A DNA stretch of 64,000 bases, taken from Maribacter caenipelagi. GTDB lineage: Bacteria; Bacteroidota; Bacteroidia; Flavobacteriales; Flavobacteriaceae. The stretch covers positions 868,001 to 932,000 of the forward strand of contig NZ_SNZW01000011.1 in NCBI RefSeq assembly GCF_004364175.1. Direction: 5' to 3'. Positions 57,358 through 64,000 of the stretch are shown here, piece after piece (position 1 is the first letter of the stretch; the number at the start of each line of letters is the position of its first letter). Below the pieces are notes generated by a model that worked only from the letters and a program-made list of their open reading frames with translations, was not told the DNA's origin and ran no database searches. A program made the position numbers and the translations under genes.

Positions 57358-57750
57358 TTAATTGCTTAAAAATTCTTTCATTGTGATGGCATCTCTCTCT
57401 AAAAATTCCGTGCCATCAAAATATATGTATCGCCATTTTAAATCGGTGGTGTCCATATCAATCTGCCAATGATTTTTTCCTCCAATTAGTTTTATCTTTC
57501 TTTTTTCTGTGTTAAGCTGTTCAATTTCAAAACTATCAACCAACATCATTAATTCACTATGATACCACATTACGTCATCAATGAAAACAAAATAGTTTTC
57601 GCCACCCATTTTCCCCTGTATTTTTTTAGTTGCTATGCTATCTGGAGAAATACTGACCATAGTAGGTTGGGTAAGCTTTATTTCTTCAAAATCCTGGACA
57701 GATAGACATGAAGTTAAGAGTACTAGGAACAGAATCAGGAAATTTTTCAT
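57358..57750 (-). CDS. Small lipoprotein of unknown function
   Basis: A 130-residue protein with a clear lipobox (LVLLTSC, lipidated Cys15). The mature part is mixed, with an IDDVMWYHSELMMLVDSF segment and an IQGKMGGENYFVFID strand. I do not recognise a family. It lies 2 nt downstream of purE and 18 nt upstream of the M3 peptidase gene on the same strand, so it is probably part of a purK-purE-lipoprotein-peptidase run. The context does not say what it does. Confidence 0.75.
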   Translation of the reverse strand: MKNFLILFLVLLTSCLSVQDFEEIKLTQPTMVSISPDSIATKKIQGKMGGENYFVFIDDVMWYHSELMMLVDSFEIEQLNTEKRKIKLIGGKNHWQIDMDTTDLKWRYIYFDGTEFLERDAITMKEFLSN

Positions 57751-57752
57751 TT

Positions 57753-58241
57753 CTATTTGTTATTTACCGCCTTTGCGCCATCTATAACTTTCTGCTTTAA
57801 ACCTTCTTTGTAAAGAATAATTTTGTCTAAAACACATTTGTCTGAGCTACCTATAATCTGAGCAGCTAAGATTCCTGCATTTTTTGCTCCGTTAAGTGCA
57901 ACGGTAGCAACTGGTACACCACCTGGCATTTGAAGAATCGAGAGGACAGAGTCCCAACCATCAATAGAATTACTGCTTTTTACAGGAACCCCAATTACTG
58001 GTAATGGAGACATAGAAGCGACCATACCCGGCAAATGGGCTGCCCCACCGGCACCGGCAATTATAACCGAGTACCCATTGGTGTGTGCATTTTTACTGAA
58101 ATCGTAGAGTTTTTCCGGTGTTCTATGGGCAGATACAATATCTACATCTACCTCAATATCAAAACCTTTTAAAATATCTATGGCGTCTTGCATTACGGGC
58201 ATGTCACTTGTACTACCCATTACTACGGCTACTTTACTCAT
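57753..58241 (-). CDS. purE: N5-carboxyaminoimidazole ribonucleotide mutase
   Basis: A 162-residue purine-pathway enzyme that turns N5-CAIR into CAIR. The motifs GSTSDMPVM, SAHRTPEKLY (active-site His) and IAGAGGAAHLPGMVAS are complete. It follows purK by 5 nt, as in the usual purK-purE operon. Confidence 0.98.
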   Translation of the reverse strand: MSKVAVVMGSTSDMPVMQDAIDILKGFDIEVDVDIVSAHRTPEKLYDFSKNAHTNGYSVIIAGAGGAAHLPGMVASMSPLPVIGVPVKSSNSIDGWDSVLSILQMPGGVPVATVALNGAKNAGILAAQIIGSSDKCVLDKIILYKEGLKQKVIDGAKAVNNK

Positions 58242-58246
58242 GTTTT

Positions 58247-59401
58247 TTATTTTGAAATAACTTGAATTGTTTCTTTTACTTTTTCGGCAATAACCCTAGC
58301 TTTTGCAAGGTCATCGTTAACTATGGTTACATGACCCATTTTACGAAATGGTCTTGTTTGTGCTTTTCCATATATATGTGGAGTAACACCTTCCATGGCT
58401 AAAATTTCTTCTATATTTTTATAAACTACATCACCTGTATGGCCTTCTGTACCTACTAAATTTACCATTACACCTGCAACTTTACTGTCAGTATTACCTA
58501 ATGGTAAGCCTAGAATACTACGTATGTGCTGTTCAAATTGGTTGGTATAGCTTGCTTCAATACTATAATGCCCACTGTTATGTGGTCTTGGCGCTACTTC
58601 GTTCACTAAAATTTGATCGTCTTCGGTTTGGAACATTTCAACGGCTAACAACCCGGTCAGTCCTATTTTTTCGGCAACTTTCAATGCCAATGAACGTGCT
58701 TTTTCTGCTACCTTTTCATCAATACGGGCAGGACAAATAACATATTCTACTTGATTGGCTTCTGGGTGAAATTCCATTTCTACAACGGGGTAGGTCTTAA
58801 TTTCTCCTTCCGCATTTCTAGAAACAATAACGGCTAATTCGTTCTTAAACGGAATCATGGTTTCGGCAATACACTCACCGGTAGGCAATCCTTCTAAATC
58901 GGCTAAACTACGCACCACTTTAACTCCTTGCCCGTCATATCCAAATTGTGCTACTTTCCAAACAAATGGAAATTGTAATGCTTCGTTTTCAATACTATCT
59001 TCAATTTCGCTCAAATAAGCAAAACGTTGAAAATCTGCAGTTGGGATATCGTTATCGACGTAAAACAATTTCTGTTTTGCCTTATTTTGAATAATACGCA
59101 ACGCTTTTGGCTGTGGATACACTTTTACACCTTCATCTTCTAATTTCTCTAAAGCATCAAGATTTACATTTTCAATTTCTATTGTTAGTATGTCTACATC
59201 TTTTCCAAAGTTATAGACCGTGTCAAAATCTAAAAGACTGCCTTGAACGAATTCGTTACATGACATTCTACTGGGCGCTTCAGAAGAAGCGTCTAGAACT
59301 TTGGTGTAAATATCCCATTTTCGTGTTTCGTACAACATCATTTTACCTAGTTGACCACCACCTAAAATGCCTAATTTAAAATCTGAAGAAAAATAATCCA
59401 T
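58247..59401 (-). CDS. purK: N5-carboxyaminoimidazole ribonucleotide synthase
   Basis: A 384-residue ATP-grasp enzyme that makes N5-CAIR from AIR, bicarbonate and ATP in de novo purine synthesis. The start LGILGGGQLGKMM, then WKVAQFGYDGQGV (ATP-grasp loop), ECIAE and VNEVAPRPHNSGH (metal site) are intact. It is the first gene of the purK-purE run and is driven by a good promoter-like element. Confidence 0.98.
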   Translation of the reverse strand: MDYFSSDFKLGILGGGQLGKMMLYETRKWDIYTKVLDASSEAPSRMSCNEFVQGSLLDFDTVYNFGKDVDILTIEIENVNLDALEKLEDEGVKVYPQPKALRIIQNKAKQKLFYVDNDIPTADFQRFAYLSEIEDSIENEALQFPFVWKVAQFGYDGQGVKVVRSLADLEGLPTGECIAETMIPFKNELAVIVSRNAEGEIKTYPVVEMEFHPEANQVEYVICPARIDEKVAEKARSLALKVAEKIGLTGLLAVEMFQTEDDQILVNEVAPRPHNSGHYSIEASYTNQFEQHIRSILGLPLGNTDSKVAGVMVNLVGTEGHTGDVVYKNIEEILAMEGVTPHIYGKAQTRPFRKMGHVTIVNDDLAKARVIAEKVKETIQVISK

Positions 59402-59444
59402 ATAATTGTTGCTTTTGGCAGTTGAAAAAACGCCTTAAGTACTA

Positions 59445-59473
59445 CAAAAATACGGTTAAATCTTAGAAACCAA
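59445..59473 (-). promoter_or_regulatory. Bacteroidota-type promoter for purK-purE
   Basis: On the minus strand TTG (59471-59473), 18 nt, then TATTTTTG (59445-59452) fits the flavobacterial consensus. It lies about 43 nt before the purK ATG. A plus-strand -7-like element for the hpt-adk fusion lies about 35 nt away in the same divergent region. Confidence 0.7.
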
Positions 59474-59506
59474 TTCCTTTCTAATCAAAAACACAAGGCA
59501 ATACCT

Positions 59507-59514
59507 TATCTTTG
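59507..59514 (+). promoter_or_regulatory. Candidate -7 element for the hpt-adk fusion
   Basis: TATCTTTG fits TAnnTTTG and ends 23 nt before the TTG start at 59538. No clear TTG upstream, so moderate confidence. Confidence 0.4.
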
Positions 59515-59537
59515 CAAACCTTGATAATTTATGAAAA

Positions 59538-60647
59538 TTGATACAAATTCACGACAAGTTTTTTAAACCTTATCTCAGCGAATCTGAAATTTTGCAGGCT
59601 GTAAAAACGGTTGCCGATAAAATTGCCGAAGATTATAAAGATGAGACGCCCATATTTGTAGGTGTCTTGAATGGCTCTTTTATGTTCATTTCAGATTTAA
59701 TGAAGGCCTACGAACATCCTTGCGAAGTTTCTTTCGTAAGACTTAGTTCTTATCAAGGCTTAACATCTACGGGTATAGTAGAGACATTGTTAGATGTGCC
59801 AGAAAATATTGAAGGGCGTAGTGTCATTATTTTAGAAGATATTATTGATACAGGGCGTACCTTGCAGAAATTGGTGCATTTATTTTCTAAAACTAAGGTT
59901 AAAGAGTTTAAAATAGCCAGTCTTTTTTATAAGCCAGATGTTTACAAAGGTGAATACGCCATTGACTATTTCGGTTTGGCAATACCAGACAATTTTATTG
60001 TTGGTTATGGTCTAGATTATAAAGAACAGGGAAGAAATTTAAAAGAAGTATACCAATTAAACCAGAAACATATGATTAATCTTGTACTCTTTGGTAAGCC
60101 AGGAGCCGGCAAGGGCACACAAGCACAATTTCTAAAAGAAAAATATAATTTAAAGCATATTTCTACCGGAGATGTTTTTAGATTCAATATCAAAAACGGA
60201 ACGGAGTTGGGTACTTTGGCCAAATCATATATTGATAAAGGTGATTTGGTGCCAGATGAAGTAACTATTAAAATGTTACAAGAAGAGGTTGAGAAAAATC
60301 CGGATGCAGACGGGTTCATTTTCGACGGTTTCCCTAGAACTGCGGCACAGGCAGATGCTCTTGATAATTTCTTGGAGTCTAAAGACATGAAAATAAATGC
60401 TACAATTGCTTTAGAAGCAAATGACGAAGTGCTTTTGGAGCGCCTATTGGAACGTGGTAAAGTTAGTGGTCGTAGTGATGATCAAGATGTTGCTAAAATT
60501 AGAAACCGTTTTGAAGAGTATAATGTAAAAACTACTCCCGTAAAGGAGTTTTACGAATCTCAAGATAAGTTTTATAGTGTAGACGGAATTGGATCGTTAG
60601 CGGAAATTACAGAGCGTTTAACAAAGGTGATAGAAGCGCTAGATTAA
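59538..60647 (+). CDS. adk: Hypoxanthine phosphoribosyltransferase-adenylate kinase fusion
   Basis: A 369-residue two-enzyme protein. Residues 1-170 are a purine phosphoribosyltransferase with the PRPP motif VIILEDIIDTGRTL (97-110). Residues 178-369 are adenylate kinase with P-loop FGKPGAGKGT (185-194), DLVPDEVTIKML and FIFDGFPRTAAQADALD; the short form lacks the long LID domain. The start is TTG (59538); the nearby ATG at 59531 is out of frame and stops after 11 codons. The N-terminus MIQIHDKFFKPYL fits other family starts. An internal ATG at 60072 could make free adenylate kinase, unproven. It joins purine salvage with AMP/ADP balance. Confidence 0.93.
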   Translation: MIQIHDKFFKPYLSESEILQAVKTVADKIAEDYKDETPIFVGVLNGSFMFISDLMKAYEHPCEVSFVRLSSYQGLTSTGIVETLLDVPENIEGRSVIILEDIIDTGRTLQKLVHLFSKTKVKEFKIASLFYKPDVYKGEYAIDYFGLAIPDNFIVGYGLDYKEQGRNLKEVYQLNQKHMINLVLFGKPGAGKGTQAQFLKEKYNLKHISTGDVFRFNIKNGTELGTLAKSYIDKGDLVPDEVTIKMLQEEVEKNPDADGFIFDGFPRTAAQADALDNFLESKDMKINATIALEANDEVLLERLLERGKVSGRSDDQDVAKIRNRFEEYNVKTTPVKEFYESQDKFYSVDGIGSLAEITERLTKVIEALD

Positions 60648-60680
60648 AGCTCTTCTAAACCGATTATAGAACTCACCGAT

Positions 60681-60827
60681 ATGCCAGATGAAGTAATAAG
60701 ACCAAAAGATGGTTTAAAGAGTTGCATGCTTACCGTGGGTTTTGCTATTTTGACATTTATAATTATCGCCATAGTTTATTTGATCTATGTGTTTTACATA
60801 GACGATTCTTTAGACTTTGGCTTATAA
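60681..60827 (+). CDS. Small single-pass membrane protein between adk and obg
   Basis: A 48-codon frame (ATG at 60681 to TAA at 60827) encodes MPDEVIRPKDGLKSCM, then a hydrophobic stretch of about 20 residues (LTVGFAILTFIIIAIVYLIY) and an acidic end (YIDDSLDFGL). The segment order (short charged N-terminus, one membrane helix, acidic tail) looks like a real small membrane protein. I do not recognise a family. It lies 33 nt after the hpt-adk stop and 91 nt before obg, so it is probably in their transcript. Comparative evidence is lacking here. Confidence 0.6.
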   Translation: MPDEVIRPKDGLKSCMLTVGFAILTFIIIAIVYLIYVFYIDDSLDFGL

Positions 60828-60918
60828 TTTAACAACTAGATATATTCATTTACTTCGTAGATGATTTGCTTGCTGTAGACCCTAAATAATGGGTTTATCG
60901 AATATTTAAAAGTATACC

Positions 60919-61920
60919 ATGACAGAAGGTAATTTTGTAGATTATGTAAAGGTGGGTTTGACTTCTGGTAAAGGAGGCAAGGGATCTGTGCATTTGCACC
61001 GTGAAAAATTTATTACCAAAGGTGGACCTGATGGTGGTGATGGTGGTCGTGGCGGACATATAATTGTTCGAGGGAACGAGAATCTTTGGACCCTGATCAA
61101 TTTTAAATACACAAAACATTTTAAAGCTGGCCATGGTGCACATGGTAGTAAGAGCCGTAGTACCGGGGCAGATGGAGAAGATGTATACTTAGATGTTCCT
61201 TTAGGTACAGTAGTCAAAGATTTTGAAACTAAAGAAGTGCTTTTTGAGATTACAGAGCATGATGAAGAAAGAATTCTTCTGAAAGGCGGTATGGGTGGTC
61301 GTGGAAACTGGCACTTTAGAACGTCAACGAACCAAACACCTAGATATGCCCAACCTGGTATGGACGGACTTGAAGGTGAGTTTCTTTTAGAGCTTAAAGT
61401 TTTAGCAGATGTTGGTCTTGTTGGTTTCCCTAATGCAGGTAAGTCAACTTTATTATCTGTGATTACTTCGGCAAAACCAAAAATTGCAGATTATGAGTTT
61501 ACCACCTTAAAACCGAATTTAGGTATTGTTGAATATCGCGATTTTAAGAGTTTCGTAATGGCAGATATTCCTGGTATTATCGAAGGTGCTGCTGAAGGTA
61601 AAGGTTTAGGACACTACTTTTTAAGACATATTGAACGTAATGCGAATTTATTATTCTTAATTCCTGCAGATAGTAAAGATATCAGCAAAGAATATGAGAT
61701 TTTATTGGATGAGTTACGTCGCTACAACCCAGAATTGTTAGACAAAGAGCGCCTTATCTGTATCTCTAAAAGCGATATGCTAGATGATGAACTAATGGAT
61801 GAAATGAGAGAAGAACTCAATAAAGATTTAAAAGGTACACCTTTCATGTTTATATCATCGGTTGCTCAAATGGGCATCGTTGAATTGAAAGATAAGCTTT
61901 GGGCAATGCTTAACGCTTAG
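60919..61920 (+). CDS. obg: Obg-family GTPase (CgtA/ObgE)
   Basis: A 333-residue ribosome-associated GTPase. The N-terminal Obg fold (1-158) is glycine-rich ([31 protein letters not shown]). The G domain has G1 GFPNAGKST (near 165), G3 [13 protein letters not shown]4-type ISKSDML and G5 ISSVAQ. It has no C-terminal extension beyond the G domain. It supports 50S assembly and links growth to GTP. Close to hpt-adk, as is common in flavobacteria. Confidence 0.97.
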   Translation: MTEGNFVDYVKVGLTSGKGGKGSVHLHREKFITKGGPDGGDGGRGGHIIVRGNENLWTLINFKYTKHFKAGHGAHGSKSRSTGADGEDVYLDVPLGTVVKDFETKEVLFEITEHDEERILLKGGMGGRGNWHFRTSTNQTPRYAQPGMDGLEGEFLLELKVLADVGLVGFPNAGKSTLLSVITSAKPKIADYEFTTLKPNLGIVEYRDFKSFVMADIPGIIEGAAEGKGLGHYFLRHIERNANLLFLIPADSKDISKEYEILLDELRRYNPELLDKERLICISKSDMLDDELMDEMREELNKDLKGTPFMFISSVAQMGIVELKDKLWAMLNA

Positions 61921-61986
61921 TCGAATACCTTCTAAAAAATCTATTTTACGCTGTTATTTTCTTTAAATTTAAAGAAAGTGTATATC

Positions 61987-62508
61987 ATGAAAGTTTTCTT
62001 TTTTACTGTTATTCTCCTCGTTTTAACTTCTTGCGGATCTACAAGGGTAAATTATGATTACTATAATCAGACCGATTTTACTTCGTATGCTACCTATAAC
62101 TATTTTGGTGATATGGAAACGGGTCTAAGCGAATTGGACGAGAAAAGGTTAATGGATGCTATGGATGCCACTTTAGGCGAAAAAGGGTTTATGTTTTCGG
62201 AAGAACCAGATATGTTCATTAATATTAAAAGTGTAGTTTTTAGGGAACAATCGAGTGGTAGTAATGTTGGTGTTGGTCTTGGAGGTGGTAACAGGGGTAT
62301 TGGTGGAGGAGTGTCTATCGGCATACCCGTTGGTGGACCAAAAATGACGAGAGAGCTACAGATCGATTTTGTTGATTCTAATAAAGACATGTTGATTTGG
62401 CAAGCTATAAGCGAGAGTCCGTTTCGAGAAGGAGATACACCTCAAGAAAAATCAGAGAACATACAAGCCGTTGTTAATAAGATATTCAGTAAATATCCGC
62501 CAGAATAA
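61987..62508 (+). CDS. DUF4136 family lipoprotein
   Basis: A 173-residue lipoprotein from the ATG at 61987 (a GTG at 61978 would add three residues). A lipobox LVLTSC gives Cys15 as the lipidation site. The mature part begins STRVNYDYYNQTDFTSYATY and carries a glycine-rich loop (VGVGLGGGNRGIGGG) and a WQAISESPFREG strand, the DUF4136 pattern. Role unknown; cell envelope. It is convergent with the transglutaminase gene with a 2-nt gap. Confidence 0.85.
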   Translation: MKVFFFTVILLVLTSCGSTRVNYDYYNQTDFTSYATYNYFGDMETGLSELDEKRLMDAMDATLGEKGFMFSEEPDMFINIKSVVFREQSSGSNVGVGLGGGNRGIGGGVSIGIPVGGPKMTRELQIDFVDSNKDMLIWQAISESPFREGDTPQEKSENIQAVVNKIFSKYPPE

Positions 62509-62510
62509 TT

Positions 62511-63518
62511 CTATTTAACTTTAACTACATAGGTGGCAATCAGTTGGTCGTCAACCGATATATGTACGTCGTACAAGCCTTTCTTTTCAAATTTTTGAAC
62601 TAGACTGATTTCAGCTTGCTTCTTTATAATATTTGCATCACCAATTTTTTGACTCCCACCTTTGTTTAGCAATAGCTGTACATCTCCAACAAATTCATTT
62701 GGTACATGTAACGTAAAGGTTACCGATGCTCCTTTTTGAATATGGTTTTGCATTACTGCTGGAGCTATTGGAATTATTGGTGCTAAAAAAGCTTCTTTGT
62801 AAACAACAGGTCCCGCAATAAATGCATTTAAACTTTCCTTTTTTATAGGTTGACTTTCTTCTTTGGGTAATGGAAAATGATTTTTTGAAAACAAAACAGG
62901 ATTGGCAAGAAAATATCCGTCGAAATAATCTGGCTGAAAAAACGGAGAGCTGTCAATAATAATGGTTTCCCCGGCAGACCAGGTAGCATCACACAGATAC
63001 CATTTATCATTTATTTCAATTCGGTTCCAAGAATGGTTGGGTGCACTATCTTCTTCTAATAAAAGGGATGGTGTTCGTCCGTAGCCATCAATTATATCAC
63101 ATGTAAACCCTGCAAGATTTGCCATTTCTTTTACCAAGTATGCATACCCGGTACATGCAGTTTTTCGATTATCTAACAAGCTTTTAAATACTTTCGGTGT
63201 AATACTTCTGTTCCATTCTAAAAATGCTTGCCGGTGTTTAGCAAGCCTTTTTCTCTTGTTGCTTATTTTTACATAAGACGAATAATCATTCGCAATGTTC
63301 GAACCAATCCATGTATATATTGCTCGAAATTTTTCTACATCGGTTTCTAATGATGTGGTTAAATTGTGGGTAAGTACTGGTAAATTTGCTAGGCTAGCAT
63401 CTTTATAATAATGAGCTACACTGTCCGCTTTTGTAAAATCAATTTCTTGAAAATCTGAACGTTGGGCAAAGCTCATTATTGAGATTAAGAGCGTGAATAG
63501 TATTGTAAAAATTCTCAT
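62511..63518 (-). CDS. Exported transglutaminase-like protein
   Basis: A 335-residue secreted protein with a signal peptide ending near IMSFAQ. The transglutaminase-like triad is Cys122 (KTACTGYAYLVK), His162 (PNHSWNRI) and Asp177 (LCDATWSAG), the usual layout for bacterial transglutaminase-like proteases. An N-terminal KFRAIYTWIGSNIAND segment is typical of the family. The C-terminal 100 residues are a beta-rich domain. Substrate unknown. It overlaps the upstream gene by 4 nt (ATGA) and is probably translated with it. Confidence 0.88.
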   Translation of the reverse strand: MRIFTILFTLLISIMSFAQRSDFQEIDFTKADSVAHYYKDASLANLPVLTHNLTTSLETDVEKFRAIYTWIGSNIANDYSSYVKISNKRKRLAKHRQAFLEWNRSITPKVFKSLLDNRKTACTGYAYLVKEMANLAGFTCDIIDGYGRTPSLLLEEDSAPNHSWNRIEINDKWYLCDATWSAGETIIIDSSPFFQPDYFDGYFLANPVLFSKNHFPLPKEESQPIKKESLNAFIAGPVVYKEAFLAPIIPIAPAVMQNHIQKGASVTFTLHVPNEFVGDVQLLLNKGGSQKIGDANIIKKQAEISLVQKFEKKGLYDVHISVDDQLIATYVVKVK

Positions 63519-64000
63519 TTTTTAAAAATATCTCCAATCTTTTGAAAAATATTTCTTTTGCTGGAGTAAGTCCCCCCGATTACAACCGTTCCCATAAGTT
63601 CAACATCATACGTATCAAATGTAATATTGATATCTATGTTAGAGCTTCCGTTTGCTGTTACTTTGTACGTTTTGGTTTCATAACCAATAAAACTAAGCAC
63701 CAAAATATCATTTTCAACTAGTTGTTGAGGGAATTCAAACTTACCGTCAAAATCTGTCTGTGTACCTACGGTGGTTCCTTTCAAAACTACATTAACACCA
63801 GGTAATGGTTCGTTTGCTTCATCGACTATAGTACCGGTTACGGTATGTTTTTCTTGAACAATTTCAACATATGAAATATCGCCCATTACATCTGTAGAAA
63901 CGACCTCAATAGGTGGTTCTATACTGGCAGTTTCTTGACCTTTTACTTCTGTAGCGCATAGTGCTAGTAGAGAAAAACTCATCATTGCGATTCCTTTATG
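63515..64000 (-). CDS. Carboxypeptidase-regulatory-like domain protein, 5' end cut by the window
   Basis: The reading frame is open through the right window edge. An ATG at 63985 exists, but the codons upstream (His-Lys-Gly-Ile-Ala) stay open, so the true start is probably just outside. The part in view has a signal-like hydrophobic stretch (SLLALCATEVKGQ) and one carboxypeptidase-regulatory-like (TonB plug-associated) beta-sandwich: VTGTIVDEANEPLPGVNVVL, then TQTDFDGKFEF and LVLSFIGYETKTY. There is no TonB barrel after it; the protein ends in KRNIFQKIGDIFKK. It overlaps the transglutaminase gene by 4 nt, so the two are a probable pair. Confidence 0.82.
   Translation of the reverse strand, partial: HKGIAMMSFSLLALCATEVKGQETASIEPPIEVVSTDVMGDISYVEIVQEKHTVTGTIVDEANEPLPGVNVVLKGTTVGTQTDFDGKFEFPQQLVENDILVLSFIGYETKTYKVTANGSSNIDINITFDTYDVELMGTVVIGGTYSSKRNIFQKIGDIFKK

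Noticed and set aside
1-64000. CRISPR array, insertion sequence or integrative element
   Set aside because: I looked for spaced direct repeats, transposase or integrase motifs and tRNA-flanking duplications and saw none; the tRNA pair is intact with no insertion beside it.

Overview
The window reads as a chromosomal segment of a marine-type Flavobacteriaceae bacterium (phylum Bacteroidota). It is AT-rich. Starts lack Shine-Dalgarno motifs, and promoter-like elements match the Bacteroidota form (TTG, about 18 nt, TAnnTTTG). Type IX secretion families (PorP/SprF, CHU_C sorting domain, PorE-like OmpA) are present, and two fusions that I recall from flavobacteria occur: FolK with a deoxynucleoside kinase, and HPRT with adenylate kinase. 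Gene content resembles the Maribacter/Zobellia group, but the genus is a guess.

Layout. 1-6.2 kb: 5' end of a NifU-N/Nfu-like gene, a PorP/SprF protein, a vWA lipoprotein, a LytS-type TPR histidine kinase with its LytTR regulator, and a gamma carbonic anhydrase. 6.2-14.7 kb: fabD, then a type IX cassette of a giant Calx-beta/TSP3/DUF11 protein with a type B sorting domain, a PorP/SprF protein and a TPR-PD40-OmpA protein. 14.7-20.4 kb: an Nramp-like transporter without the canonical metal motifs, a SanA/YdcF protein, tRNA-Leu and tRNA-Gly, mutS and a SpoU methyltransferase. 20.4-30.1 kb: folK-dNK fusion, sppA, yhhQ-type transporter, an AsmA-like protein, DUF2797, a GH3-family protein and an alpha/beta hydrolase. 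30.2-33.7 kb: tig, clpP, clpX. 33.7-35.6 kb: small holin-like membrane protein, alpha/beta hydrolase, pdxJ. 35.6-42.9 kb: the conserved Bacteroidota envelope block CBS protein-nadK-DUF6089-uppS-bamA-ompH-ompH. 42.9-45.4 kb: a compact operon of a ketoacyl synthase III homologue, a methyltransferase and a GT2 glycosyltransferase. 45.5-50.6 kb: gcvP, a UbiA-like protein, an ECF sigma/anti-sigma pair and a secreted rhodanese. 50.6-54.7 kb: a response regulator and a soluble kinase with eight PAS units. 54.75-55.3 kb: the only non-coding stretch over 300 nt. 55.3-64 kb: M3 peptidase, small lipoprotein, purK-purE, hpt-adk fusion, a 48-residue membrane protein, obg, DUF4136 lipoprotein, transglutaminase-like protein and a TonB-plug-like regulatory-domain protein cut by the window end.

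Most of the window is core housekeeping: envelope biogenesis, protein quality control, nucleotide metabolism and DNA repair. I saw no CRISPR array, transposase, integrase or phage module. The least explained parts are the ketoacyl synthase/methyltransferase/glycosyltransferase operon, the eight-PAS kinase, the type IX cassette, the atypical Nramp-like transporter and the short membrane protein between adk and obg. None is clearly a new system from sequence alone.
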